64,000 nucleotides of DNA from Nepenthes gracilis (lineage: Eukaryota > Streptophyta > Magnoliopsida > Caryophyllales > Nepenthaceae), in the NCBI GenBank assembly GCA_033239525.1, contig BSYO01000013.1, positions 7,650,501 to 7,714,500 on the forward strand, given 5' to 3'. A program made the position numbers and the translations under genes. Of the stretch, positions 32,600 to 43,210 are shown piece by piece. Each line of letters starts with the position of its first letter. The first letter of the stretch is position 1. The notes beneath the pieces were generated by a model, which saw only the letters and a program-made list of their open reading frames with translations, did not search any database and had not been told where the DNA came from.

Positions 32600-32850
32600 G
32601 TTTATGAGTAAAGTGCAATAACTATTTTCATATGTTGGGACTTATTGGTTTGAAGTCATGTTTATTTAGAAATAGCTCAGAAATTACACTACCGAGTGAA
32701 GAAAGAAAATGCATATGTAGTAGAAAGGCCTTCATAGATTTAAATTCACCATGAAGAGTTGTAAGAAATTGAGTAAAACAAAATCTATCCTGATAATTTA
32801 TAAATTTTTTAAGCTCTATTTGAGGCTCTCATTATGGTTCAATCAATGCC
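32600..32850 (-). pseudogene. copia gag (UBN2) relic
   Basis: The minus strand reads FCFTQFLTTLHGEFKSMKAF, then HFLSSLGSVISEL, matching 'FCFVQFLMGL...F......LL...PLPSL..AISEL'. It lies directly before the linker region, so protease and integrase are deleted. An open frame at 31977-32270 on the minus strand falls in that linker and is not otherwise recognised. Confidence 0.55.
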
Positions 32851-32985
32851 AACTAATCCCATAAATAGTACATTAAAGAGTAAAAATTACTTATTTAACC
32901 AAATTATTGAATTCTATTATATAATTCTTATATGATCTGATATTAATAAGTAAGGTTCATAGATGAATAACATTGTTGTAGAAAA

Positions 32986-34028
32986 TGTATATTCCCATCC
33001 TAAAACTTAAAATGAAAACATATCATAATCAAGCTTTAATCAAAACCCATAATTAATAGTTTATCACTAACTTAATCCTATTACAAATGTCGAAATGCAA
33101 TTTTGTAGTAATTACTCTAAAATAATCTAATAATAAAAATAACAAAACCTAAAATTCTACAAAAACATTCAAAGGTGGATTCCATAACTCATTGTGTGAT
33201 CAATTAATAACCATAAGTAAAGAAAAAGAAAGAATCATCAAACCCAATAACCAAATATTAAACATTATAACTAAATCAAATTTCAAAGGTCCAAGGCTAA
33301 ATATACAAACAAACTATAAGTAAAATAACTAACTGTAAAACTAAAAATCAAAATACAGCTAAAATGTCCTAAAAATACTAATATGTCCAAACCAGTGACT
33401 GGCATCCGAAATTCCTACAAATGACATCCACATCTGCTAATTTAAAAAGTTAATAAAAGATGGTAAGAGCTTGCCTAACGTTTAACAAAAAACATATAAT
33501 TATATATATATAGATATAGTGAACAAATATACGAATAACATTTATCATGATCAAAATCGAAATGCTAAAAATGTCAACATTGCAATAAAACTTGCAAAAA
33601 TCTTGTAAAATTATAAGAATCAATGATCGATAATAATTTTATTAACAAAAGTCGAATATCGAATATAGGGTTGTGATTACTTCTACATAGTCAAAAATTA
33701 TACGCAATTATTCACGATATTTAGCTAGTCCCACTACCTATTATTCTAATGTATTGAAAACCATCGGGTCTAGCACCGACGTCAAAGCTAACTATGGATT
33801 TGATTAGATCCTAGAAAATGACAGAGCCGATAGATCTAACATTGATGAGAGATGTGGAATACAAAATTTGATGGGCACCGATCTGAAGCTGGTGAAAAAA
33901 AAACCAGAGCTAGCCACCATTTGAAGCCGACCAGCTATGGATTCGGAGCAATAAAGCACAGATTAGAGCCATCAGAAGAGGGTGAGTAGAAAATTGTAGA
34001 AGGATGATGATTCAGAAAGATAGGCTTG
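32986..34028 (-). repeat. gypsy-LTR-like fragment inside the copia relic
   Basis: 33540-33740 is clearly related to 57890-58080. Shared parts are ACTAACAAAA(A/G)T(T/C)GAATAT, TAGG(T/G)T(A/G)T(A/G)ATT(G/A)CTTC(C/T)ACATA and AAATTATAC. More diverged similarity, including ACTAAAAATCAAAATAC, reaches back to about 33000. The end near 33760-34000 (moderately GC-rich, ATGGATTCGGAGC) is unassigned. Outer boundaries are approximate. Confidence 0.45.
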
Positions 34029-34040
34029 TCTCTAATATTG

Positions 34041-34310
34041 AATTAGAAATTGGTAAATATACGAAAGACACAAACAAAATGAGTGAAAGGACATGGCATA
34101 TTTAACTCAACACCTAATGTACTAAGTATTTTTGTTCTGCAGCCTCACTGTTTTTCTTCCCAACCTCGGCATATTTGATTTGATTTGAGAGCAAGAGAGA
34201 CTCACCTATCATTATTTCTTATGAAATATTTTATCACCGAAAATAAAATAGTTATTGCATAATATAAAATAAAAAAATATATTATATTATTTAATTTATT
34301 TGGTCTAACA
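34041..34310 (-). repeat. 5' LTR of the minus-strand copia relic
   Basis: In element orientation it starts TGTTAGACC (plus-strand end GGTCTAACA) and ends beside the primer-binding site, where TG/CA has decayed. Confidence 0.5.
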
Positions 34311-34689
34311 TTAAATCTACGCAATAATAAAATTTTGATAAGTACCATTTCTTAAAAAAAAAATATTCATTTCACGAATAATAATATTTCTAACCTAAAG
34401 AATCTAACCAAATGGCGAACGGCCACAACCTTATTTCACCCTAACAATTACACTAATAACGTTATTTAATCCGACAAACGTGCTGTGAGTAGTACTAGTG
34501 GATCACGTGCCAGAAACTATTAATTTGGGCGAATATTTCGTGACAATAGACAAGACAAGAGAGTCTGCCCTTAAAATTTTTCCTTTTATTTTTATTTTTT
34601 GGGTCCCTCCTCTTTGCTCGAGCTTTTTCCCGCCTCATTACTATTCTTCCTAAAATTGTGGCATTGTGATTTTACCAACCACATTCAGA
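34311..34689. other. spacer, no gene recognised
   Basis: Nothing identifiable between the minus-strand copia relic and the first recognisable LTR sequence of the outer SIRE-type element. The exact start of that LTR may lie in this interval. Confidence 0.4.
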
Positions 34690-35001
34690 GGTAAAAAATA
34701 TTTTTAAATTTTGTTTTAAATATGTTTGAGATATTTTAACTTATGAATATTTTAATTTATCTGATATTTATGCCTTTATCTATTTTTATCTGAATTTAGT
34801 GATATAAATGGATTAATTATCATATGAAATAAGGTGGTTTAAAAGTTGCTCTTATTTTAAACCTATTTTATTGGCTTATTTGTGTGACAAATTGGTCCTC
34901 ATTGAGTTATATTTGAGCCTTTTATTTATAAATTGTGATCAATTGTGTCTCAATATGAGCTTTTTGAATATAAAAATGATTAAATGTCTAAAAAATACAC
35001 A
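34690..35001 (+). repeat. 5' LTR of the outer SIRE-type element, first piece
   Basis: It matches 61860-62040 (TATT(G/A)GCTTATTT(G/A)TGT, and CTCAAT(A/T)ATGA in front of AAAAAATACACATG / AAAAAATGTACATG). It ends at the insertion point of the copia element. The left boundary is approximate. Confidence 0.5.
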
Positions 35002-35370
35002 TGTATTAGGAAATACATAATCTTCTTATTTTGTTAATATCTTCTTATTTTGTTAATGTTGTATTTTTAGGACCCCTTGTTATTTTAGTTAGTTGTATAT
35101 TTTCTTTTCCTTTATTGTATTTTTTTAGTTGTATTTGTTTCTTTCTTCGTTGTATTTTCCTTTTTTTTTTTTTTACTTTTGCTCTTCCCGTTTTCGGCCA
35201 TTGTGTACTGTATTATATATTTTCCGGCGGCTTCGTGTATCGTGTGTGAAGGCGTGTAATCAAAAACCTGTATTATTATTAATTTCTAGCAGACTCTTGT
35301 TATTTTCCAAGAACAGCGTCATCCTCTCCCTTCCTCTTCGTCTTCTCCAAACTTCTTCCAATTTCTTACA
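35002..35370 (+). repeat. left LTR of the copia element
   Basis: It runs from TGTATTAGGAAATAC to AATTTCTTACA. A TATTATATATTTT promoter-like motif lies near 35210, and a direct repeat ATCTTCTTATTTTGTTAAT (two copies, 35020-35057) lies near its start. Confidence 0.9.
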
Positions 35371-35382
35371 TGGTATTAGAGC
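35371..35382 (+). other. primer-binding site of the copia element
   Basis: TGGTATTAGAGC abuts the LTR and differs by one base from the standard initiator tRNA-Met-complementary TGGTATCAGAGC. Confidence 0.9.
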
Positions 35383-35383
35383 A

Positions 35384-36600
35384 CCCATGGCACACCACCA
35401 CAACCCCAATGTTTCCGATAACGCATCTAGCAACAACAACTCAGATCCTGTTTTTACCAAAAACCTTCTACGATTTTGAAACCTTTCAGATCCATGCAAC
35501 CTGTTCCGTTTGGAAGCCGACAATAGTCTAGTCGTCACTTTGGTTGCCGATTTGCTCACTGTCGACAACTATTCAACCTGGTCTAGAATCATGCGTCGAG
35601 CGTTGAGGGCTAAAAATAAACTTCCATTTATTGATGGTACTATTCACAAACCCATCGATTCCATCGATCCCCTTTTTGAAGCTTGGGGACGCTGCAATGA
35701 CATGGTGGTGTCCTAGATTCAGAATTCCATCAGTTCATCTATTAAATCCAATGTTATGTTTGTTGATGACGCTTTCGAAATCTGGAAGGAACTGCATGAT
35801 CGATTTACCCAACAGAATGGGCCACGAATTTTTCAACTCAAGAAATCCTTGGTATGTTTCTTGCAAGAGCACGATTCAGTAAATTTGTATTATAGTAAGC
35901 TGAAAACAATTTGGGACGAGCTTCTTATCTATGACCCTCTCCCAGATTGTGACTGCGGCAAAATCAAAGTACTCATCGAGCGATATCAGAGGGATTGTGT
36001 CATGCAATTCCTAATGGGTCTCAATGATTCGTATGCTAATGTGAGAGACTAGATTATGTTGATGGACCCTCTTCCTTTCGTCAACAAAGTCTTCTCTATA
36101 ATCCAACAGCAAGAACGACAATACCAAATATTGTCTCCTGTTCATCCTTCAGAAATGATAACTTTGCTCACAAAACGGGCTGTTAATAACCCTACAACCA
36201 CCATGAAAAATAATCAAATGTTTAAAAAGGATGGACTTTTTTGCATTCATTGTCGTGTTTCAGGACACTCCTTGTAGCAATGTTTTAAAATTGGAAATGT
36301 TGAGATTCCTATCTGTCCTCATTGTAACAAACTTGGACACGTTATTGATAAATATTATCAGCTCCATGGCTTCCCTTCTGGTCGTAAATCGAATGGTAAG
36401 TCTAGAGCCACAGCACTTTCGACCAACAAGTTAAGTCACACCACCATCTCTGACCAAGAGACTCATGAGGATGAAAAAGTTGCATTAATTAGAGTGCAGT
36501 TCCAGCAACTCATGAATCTGATTCAACCAAAGGATCCAGCAGTGCCTTCTCAAACGACTAGAAAGAGTTCCCACTTTTTTGATCCCATCAGTGATTAACC
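35384..36600 (+). pseudogene. copia gag, one frame with point stops
   Basis: A single frame from at least 35510 runs through LTVDNYSTWSRIMRRALRAK (N-terminal gag), FEIWKELHDRFTQ, then YYSKLKTIWDEL and QFLMGLNDSYANVRD (UBN2 gag core). Two CCHC-like knuckles follow: CIHCRVSGH, cut by a TAG before its last cysteine, and CPHCNKLGHVIDKYYQLHGF, whose last cysteine is tyrosine. In-frame stops lie at 35714, 36050 and 36275. A start ATG at 35388 belongs to another frame, so a small frameshift upstream of 35510 is likely. The product would form the virus-like particle. Confidence 0.8.
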
Positions 36601-36990
36601 GAAGGCCGCAAATATGGCTGGTAATAATCTCTGCCCTGTCTCTTCCTCCTGTAATAAAAGGAGCGTCTGCATCCTTGATATAGGGGCTACTGATCACATG
36701 ATATGCGATCTATCTTTATACCTTAATAAGGAGATTCCAATCTCCTGTTCTGTCAAACTTCCTGATGAGAGTAAGGCCCCTGCTTCCCACATTGGCATGG
36801 TCAAACTGACCGATAAAATTATGTTACGGAATGTTTTATGTGTTCCCTCTTTTACTTTCAATTTGATATCTGTGAAGTAATTTGCTAATGATCTCGGTTA
36901 TTATTTATTTTTTTTTAGTGACATTTGCTTAATTCAGAACCTTTCCTCCTGAACAACGATTGAGATGGGTAAAGAGAAAAATGGTTTATA
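36601..36990 (+). pseudogene. copia protease
   Basis: Still in the gag frame, CILDIGATDHMICDL carries the aspartic-protease active site; the usual DSGA is DIGA, so the serine is replaced. FNLISVK closes the domain as in 'FN.ISV.KL'. A stop follows at 36878-36880. The domain would process the polyprotein. Confidence 0.75.
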
Positions 36991-37059
36991 TTATCTGATG
37001 AATAAGAAAGTTCATCCCAATTTTTTATAGAGCCTTCTTTCCAAACTCTACAAGAAGCC

Positions 37060-37950
37060 TTCTGTCAATTTTGTTTCATTGCCTATTGATCTATGGTATT
37101 TTCGATTAGGTCATATTTCATATTCTCGAATGAAATTAATAAATAAACCTCTTGTAAAAGGAGCAGTGCATTCTATTAATGATAATCCCTGTTCTATTTG
37201 TCACATGGCCAAGCAATGTCACCTTTCTTTTTCTCCTAACACCCATAAGTCACACACCTTATTCGAAGTGGTGTATTGTGACTTATGGGGACCATGTTCC
37301 GAGATATCTTATAATGGATATAAATATTTCTTGACTATCGTTGATGATTTCTCTCGGAGTACATTGATTTATCTTCTGAAATTAAAATCGGATACAACAT
37401 TGTGCTTGGAAGCCTTTTACAATCAGGTTGCCGCACAATTTAATGTCAAAATCAAAGTCATTCATAGTGACAATGGAACCGAATTTTGTCTGGGAGACTT
37501 TTACAGTAAAAGATGTGTTATCTATCAACACAGTTATGTGAAAATACCATAGCAAAACAGTGTTGTTGAATACAAATACCAATATTTATTGAACGTTGCT
37601 AGAGCTATTAGATTTTAATCATGACTTCCTTTAAAATTCTGGAGTGATTGTATACTTACTGTTGCGCACATTATCAACAAAATTCTCACTTCATTGCTTG
37701 AAAATAAGACAACCTCCGCATATTTGGTTATTTGTGTTTTGCATCCACCCTCTCTCATGGGCTGAAGAAATTTGATCCTAAAAGTAAAACTTGTATATTT
37801 TTGGGATATTCTTTCGGAATCAAAGGATACAAATTGTTTGATTTGCATAACCATGTCACATTTTATTCAAGGGATATCATTTTTCATCAGAATGTGTTCC
37901 CGTACAAAGGAAACTGTGCCGAAACTATTCTCAATGACTGATCTAATGCA
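37060..37950 (+). pseudogene. copia integrase with GAG-pre-integrase region
   Basis: DLWYFRLGHISYSRMKL and CSICHMAKQ form the HHCC zinc-binding part. YCDLWGPCSE, VIHSDNGTEF and NSVVEYKYQYLLNVARAI hold the three acidic residues of the catalytic triad. A stop (VKIP then TAG) and a frameshift near 37730 interrupt it. After the shift, KFDPKSKTCIFLGYSFGIKG and FHQNVFPYK mark the integrase C-terminus. The frame is the same as gag up to 37552. The enzyme would insert the cDNA. Confidence 0.8.
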
Positions 37951-39440
37951 ATGCCTCCCGTAGTGACCAGTGTCGATCCTTCTGTTACTCAACAGTTATC
38001 TTCTATCCATGGCTTAGACTTGAATCCGGACACAGATTCTGTTCTAGATAAAGATCCGTCAATCACTACAAATTGGAATGATAAAGAGGAATTCAATTCA
38101 CCCCTTGTTGATGATCAACCAGACCATAATCAAGAACCTTTGAGTGACAATCTGCAACCTAGTGTACTTATTAACCCTCCTACAAATATCCAATTCCCAG
38201 CAGGAAATCACACTCCCGTTCACAGAACTATCAGAACTAGGAAAGCTCCTCAATACTTGAAAAACTTTCATTGTCATCAAGCATTTGAAGTTGTTCCTAT
38301 CCAACACACAGCACAAATTCTCCCAGACAAACCTTACCCTTTCAAAAATTACATATCACATCAAAAGCTGTCCCATGACTATAATTCTTTTGTATCTTCC
38401 ATCTCATTCCAAATTAAACCGCAAACCTATGCACAGGCCATGTGTGATCCCAACTGGCGAAAAGCCATCGAAAATGAATTAAAAGCTTTAGAATCTAATA
38501 AAACCTGGATCATTACTGATTTACCTCAAGGAAAGAAAGCTATCGGATGTCAATATATATTTAAATTAAAATTTAATAATGATGGGAGTATTGAAAGACA
38601 TAAATATCGATTAGTGGCTAAAGGGTATACTCAAGAGATAGGAGTAGATTATCACGAAACTTTTCTCCTGTCACTAAGTTTATTACTGTTCGATGCCATT
38701 TGGCTGTAGCTGCCATAAAAGGATGGCATTTGTATCATTTCGATGTCAATAATGCATTCTTAAATGGAACCCTAGACGAAGACATTTATATGCAACAACT
38801 TCCTGGGTATACCAAAGGAAAACCCCACCAAGTATGTAAATTACTGAAAAATATTTATGGACTTAAACAAGCCTCTAGACAATGGTATTCTAAACTTTCT
38901 ACTTCTCTTATTACATATGGATTCATGCAATCCAAGACTGATTATAACCTATTTACAAAACAAGATGACAAATCTTTCACAGTCCTTCTTGTCTATGTTG
39001 ACGACATTATTGTTGCAAGTAATTGCTTGAAGGCCATTACATCTATCAAAACCTTTCTTAATCAGGCATTCAAGATTAAAGACCTTGGAGTTCTACAATA
39101 TTTTCTTGGCATAGAAGTTGTCCGATCAACAAAAGGCATACATCTTTGCCAACGAAAATACGCTATTGACATTTTAGCCGATTCTGGCACCACTGGGGAA
39201 AAACCTCTTAAACTACTAATGAATCAAAATTTAAAATTGAGTAAGCAAATTGGGGAGGTTCTACAGGACCCGAGCACATATCGAAGGCTTGTTGGTCGCC
39301 TTCTTTACCTTATCGTCACAAGGCCAGATATAGCTTATGCAGCACATATTTTGAGTCAATTTATGAATCAGCCTACTTCCAGCCATATGAAGGCTGCGTA
39401 TCAAGTTTTATGCTATCTAAAACTAAACCCAGGACAAGGC
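37951..39440 (+). pseudogene. copia linker and reverse transcriptase
   Basis: A 160-codon acidic linker precedes WRKAIENELKALESNKTW, the N-terminal RT signature. GSIERHKYRLVAKGYTQ follows, then FDVNNAFLNG, YGLKQASRQWYSKL and the catalytic YVDDI (about 38994-39008). LGVLQYFLGIEV and YRRLVGRLLYL come after. A one-base frameshift in a T run near 38660 splits it into two open frames (37951-38709, 38700-39518). Otherwise the domain is well kept, including both YVDD aspartates. Confidence 0.85.
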
Positions 39441-39973
39441 ATATTATTTCCTTCCACCTCTAACATTCAACTAAGAGCCTTTTGTGATACAGATTGGGTT
39501 TCATGTCCAGACACATGAAGATCCATTACTGGTTATTGTATTTTTATTGGCCATTCTTTTATCTCATGGAAATGTAAGAACAGTCAGTGGTCTCTCGCTC
39601 TTCTGCAGAGGCAGAATATAGATCAATGGCTACCACCTGTTGTGAATTGTCTTGGCTACGTTATATTTTACATGACTCGCAGGTTTCACATCCTCATGCA
39701 GGACACCTATATTGTGATAATCAAGCGGTGATTCATATTGTTGCTAATCCTATCTTCCATGAGCGTACCAAACACATCGAGTTGGACTGTCATTTCATTC
39801 GCAACAAAATCCAAGAGGGGAGTATCTGTACACATCATATCACCACCCATAATCAGCTGGCAGATAAATTTACCAAGATTCTACCTTCACATCGGCTAAA
39901 TGCGCATTTGTCCAAGACGAGTATTGTCAATATATATGCTCCGTCTTGCGGGGGCAAATTAGAAAATATATAA
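39441..39973 (+). pseudogene. copia RNase H
   Basis: FCDTDWVSCPDT is followed by TGA where the family has R (CGA to TGA). After a frame change, VVSRSSAEAEYRSMA, YCDNQAVIHIVANPIFHERT and NQLADKFTKILP follow. These are the hallmark motifs of copia RNase H, ending about 15 bp before the purine tract. It would remove the RNA strand during cDNA synthesis. Confidence 0.85.
39945..39954 (+). other. polypurine tract of the copia element
   Basis: CTTGCGGGGG directly precedes the right LTR, the standard plus-strand primer position. Confidence 0.75.
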
Positions 39974-40321
39974 TCTTCTTATTTTGTTAATATCTTCTTA
40001 TTTTGTTAATATTGTATTTTTAGGACCCCTTGTTATTTTAGTTAGTTGTATATTTTCTTTTCCTTTGTTGTATTTTTTTCTTTAGTTGTATTTGTTTCCT
40101 TCTTCGTTGTATTTTCCTTTTTTTTACTTTTGCTCTTCCCGTTTTCGGCCCTTGTGTACTGTATTATATATTTTCAGGCGGCTTTGTGTATCATGTGTGA
40201 AGACGTGTAATCAAAAGCCTGTAGTATTATTAATTTCTGGCAGACTCTTACCATTTTCGAAGAACAGTGTCATCCTCTCCCTTCCTCTTCGTCTTCTCCT
40301 AACTTCTTCCAATTTCTTACA
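39955..40321 (+). repeat. right LTR of the copia element
   Basis: It is collinear with the left LTR. The terminal TGT has mutated to CAA, a CTTT insertion lies near 40080, and the T run near 40117 is shorter than in the left LTR. Confidence 0.9.
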
Positions 40322-40326
40322 ACATG

Positions 40327-41224
40327 CATATTTGAAAATATAACCCCACACATGAGGGATACCTGAAATGCATTTTGGCATATTTTCTTGCACCTCTACA
40401 CTTGAAGGATACTCATGCCCACTTGCAATAGTTTCACACAAGAAGCGTGCATGAGATGTACTCATGTGCAATGGTATTCGAGCTAGTATCTAAACGCTAG
40501 CTAATAATTTTTGCCAATTATATATTTTTAATACTAGCTATCAGCCATACTTGTAAATATTATTCTTCCTTTAATCTAGTCAAAATATTAGTAAATATTG
40601 AAGAGAATAAGAGTTAGAGAAAAGTGAAGGAAAAACGAGAAAACATCTGCCATAGTATGTAATCCAAAATGCTTAGTTTTTTCATTTCATAATATTTTAG
40701 CCATCATGAAATATTTATTCTAATCTAAGAGTTTTTAGAGTCTATTTGTAGCTTGGATTTTATAGTCAAGTGTTGAAAATATTCAAGACAGTAAAGTAAT
40801 GTCTAGTAGAAAAATAAAAGGTGTCTGGTTCCATTATTATAAAACAAATCTAATAAGTTCTTCAATATAAATCGCTTATCAAGAGTAAATCAATTAAGGG
40901 TTAGTATATTTATACTAGTTGATCTATAATTTAACTTTTTTGTAGTTTATATAATTTGACTAATTTGATAAATCCATTAGATTTTATTGAAAAGTTATTT
41001 TGTTATTGAGGTTTTTGTTCGTCCTTATACCATATGTTAATTTATTTATTTTACTTAATTTATAAAAATCACTTAGTATTGTGATCGTGAATGATAGAAT
41101 TGTCATATTTTATTCATAATATTTATAATTAAATATTTCTTATATGTATTGAATATTTGTATGATTAATACTTCAATATTATAAAGGGTTTATACTATAG
41201 TCATTTAGAATTATGAAATTTTTT
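40327..41224 (+). repeat. 5' LTR of the outer SIRE-type element, second piece
   Basis: It matches 62045-62838. Shared blocks are TATTTGAAAAT(A/G)T(A/G)ACCCC, GCGTGCATGA(G/A)A, ATTTTTGCCAATT, TTGAAGAGAAT(A/G)A, a stretch containing AATAAATCG/GTAAGTCAATTAAG, and TATTGAATATTT(G/A)TAT. It ends directly before a primer-binding site. Confidence 0.65.
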
Positions 41225-41237
41225 ATTGGTATGAGAG
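41225..41237 (+). other. primer-binding site of the outer SIRE-type element
   Basis: ATTGGTATGAGAG follows a T-rich LTR end, as ATTGGTATCAGAG does in the related element at 45698. The one changed base fits decay. Confidence 0.6.
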
Positions 41238-41439
41238 ACTGCCCAAATCTTTGATCCATGTATGTCTTAATAACTACTAGTCATTCTTTGTCAATACTGC
41301 CATATTTTGATTGAAATAACTATGTCAATTAAAAGATTTATGTGAAAACCTTTCTAAAATCGTTGGACGAACACACTTGAATATATGTGGAGAGAGGATG
41401 GATTCCTCCCATCATAACTATGAATACGGTTATGCTCCC

Positions 41440-42330
41440 TAAAGACTCGACCACATGCAGTTAAATTATAGCAACTAGAATAATAAAGGCATTCATGCCA
41501 TTTTTTTTTAGCAATTTTTTGATAAGTTTAGACGAGTGTTCGTGTGTAAAATTACTAGAAAAAACTTCTAATATTTTACAAATCAAGCATGACAAGATAA
41601 ACATGGTAAAAAACTCAAAATTATAAATAATGGCCACTAAGTTTGAGAAACAAAGAATAAAAGATGACAAAATATTTGATGAGTTTTATAAAATATTAAA
41701 TGAAATAATCAACTCTACCTTTAATTTAAGAGATAAATTTGCTAAAAAAAAGATTTATTAAAAAAGTCTTAATATCTTTATCAGAGTAATTTCAATTGAA
41801 AGTCATAGCTATTGAGGAAAGAAAGGACCTCAATAAGAGAAAAACAAAGAGTTGATTGAATCTCTTCAATTATATGAATTGTCTCATCCTCAAAAGAAAA
41901 ATGACAAATAAATCATCCTAAAATCTACAAAAGGGGAGTTTTGTTAGGCTCAAGGAATGAATCTATGAATGATAAAGAAATTATTTCCACTGCTAAATAA
42001 TTTAAAATTTTTTTGAAGAGCAATGAAAAATCTTGGATAAATCTAAAATTTCATCCAATCATAATATGAATGGGAATAAAAAAATGAGTTTAAGGATAGA
42101 AAATCTAAAAATATTTGATGTCATAAATGCTAATGATATGAATATATTAGGATTGAATGTCCTAATTTTAAACATAAAAAAGTTAAAGCCTTGTGCATTT
42201 TTTCTTGTATTGAGAGCTATGATGAGCATGCCAAAAGATATGTTGAGAAGTTTGATAATTTTGATCGTTCATAACTTTAAATTAGAAAATTATTTAGGTA
42301 GTCTGTAAGATGTTTCTCATGAATTATATC
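41440..42330 (+). pseudogene. SIRE-type copia gag relic
   Basis: Frames around 41620-41900 read ATKFEKQRIKDDKIFDEFYK and NEIINSTFNLRDKF, then a frame ending ELIESLQLYELSHP. This is the SIRE/Maximus UBN2 gag pattern 'TTRFE..RM.EDE...F...L.DI.N..F.LGE' ending 'ELIGSLQTYE'. A broken CCHC knuckle (CHKC, then EYIRIEC) lies near 42118-42165. Stops and frame changes are frequent. An alternative open frame at 42033-42308 is a shadow. Confidence 0.65.
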
Positions 42331-43129
42331 ATTATAGTCATGTGATTAAATAACAAACAATACTCCTTCAGAAAATTTTAAAATATTGTTTGCATATAAA
42401 GGAAGAAGCCATAAAAGACATTGGGATGAAAATGCTTTTAGGGATAATATAAAAATTTTTCAGACAAAATTTCAAAAGTCCAATTTCTCATGTTCATGAA
42501 AAGTATAAAAAAACTTGACTATTCATTTGGCTTCGATAAGATGGCTAGTAAAATAAAGTGCTAGATTTTCAAGAAATTAACTTTCAAGTGAACCCTCCCA
42601 TAAACATTGTCTTTGTATTGGCCACAAGGAGTAATATAGAAAAGGAAGAGGGAACTTCAATTTATTTAAAAAAAAAAAAAAGCGCTTAAACATGCCCTTT
42701 TTAAGAGTCAATTGAAGACTCGAATGAAAAAAGCCATCTCTATTGAGAAGTTTCTTCCCATATGTGTTGGATGTGATAAGGGAGATGCATTCACCCAAAC
42801 AATATCAAGTCCATGGGGAGTCACTACTCCATTGAGCCTAGTTTAGCACCTAAGTGTTTGCTCTCTATTGGACAGGGACTTACTTTTTACCATTGTAGTG
42901 TTTTTAGTCATACCTATCTCCACTATCCTCTACATAATTCTAGTAAATTTAGATATAATTTAAATTTGAAGTCTTGGGGGAGTAAGGATAACTTGAAAGA
43001 TGATGTCATCTCCTGCAAGTCCTAGAAAAATATCCAAGAACTTTAAAGGTCAAACTAGAAATTATATATTGTTTTCTCTAATATGATACATAAATTATTC
43101 TCTTATATGTCCCACCTCCATTCAAGATT

Positions 43130-43210
43130 TGTTCTTACATTTTATTTATGCGGACAACTTGGCCATATTTGGCCTCATTGTTATAAGTTTTTGTCTAGGC
43201 AATCTCAAGG
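43130..43210 (+). pseudogene. second zinc knuckle of the SIRE-type gag
   Basis: YLCGQLGHIWPHCYKF matches the second SIRE gag knuckle 'CHHCG..GHIRP.C.KL' with its first cysteine lost. The related element has CHGCEIIGHIRSYC at the equivalent place (47297-47345). About 900 bases of unresolved sequence separate it from the first knuckle, containing a 70-codon open frame (42813-43025) I cannot assign. Confidence 0.5.

Larger units (their letters stand above)
30310..34310 (-). mobile_element. degraded Ty1/copia element, minus strand
   Basis: Short LTRs at 30310-30563 and 34041-34310 share TTAGAAATTG, GA(A/C)AGACA.A(C/A)ACAA and an end ..TAACA. On the minus strand the primer-binding region beside 34041 (complement of CTCTAATATTG, consensus CTCTGATACCA) and the purine tract beside 30563 (AAGTTTGAGGGCGTA) are both in place. 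Gag, a linker, reverse transcriptase and RNase H end are readable in order from high to low coordinate. Integrase is missing, and a gypsy-LTR-like stretch interrupts the leader. I find no convincing target duplication (TATTT against TTAAA). Confidence 0.6.
35002..40321 (+). mobile_element. Ty1/copia retrotransposon, nearly full length, inactivated
   Basis: LTRs 35002-35370 and 39955-40321 flank a single gag-pol region with all domains in copia order. The primer site TGGTATTAGAGC follows the left LTR, and a CTTGCGGGGG purine tract precedes the right one. Flanking ACATG occurs at 34999-35003 and 40322-40326. On the left it overlaps the terminal TG, so one TG was probably lost by slippage. By eye about 20 substitutions separate the LTRs over ~365 bp. 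Long stretches share one frame, with point stops and a few frameshifts, so it died relatively recently. It sits in an LTR whose uninterrupted counterpart is seen at 62030-62050. Confidence 0.9.
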
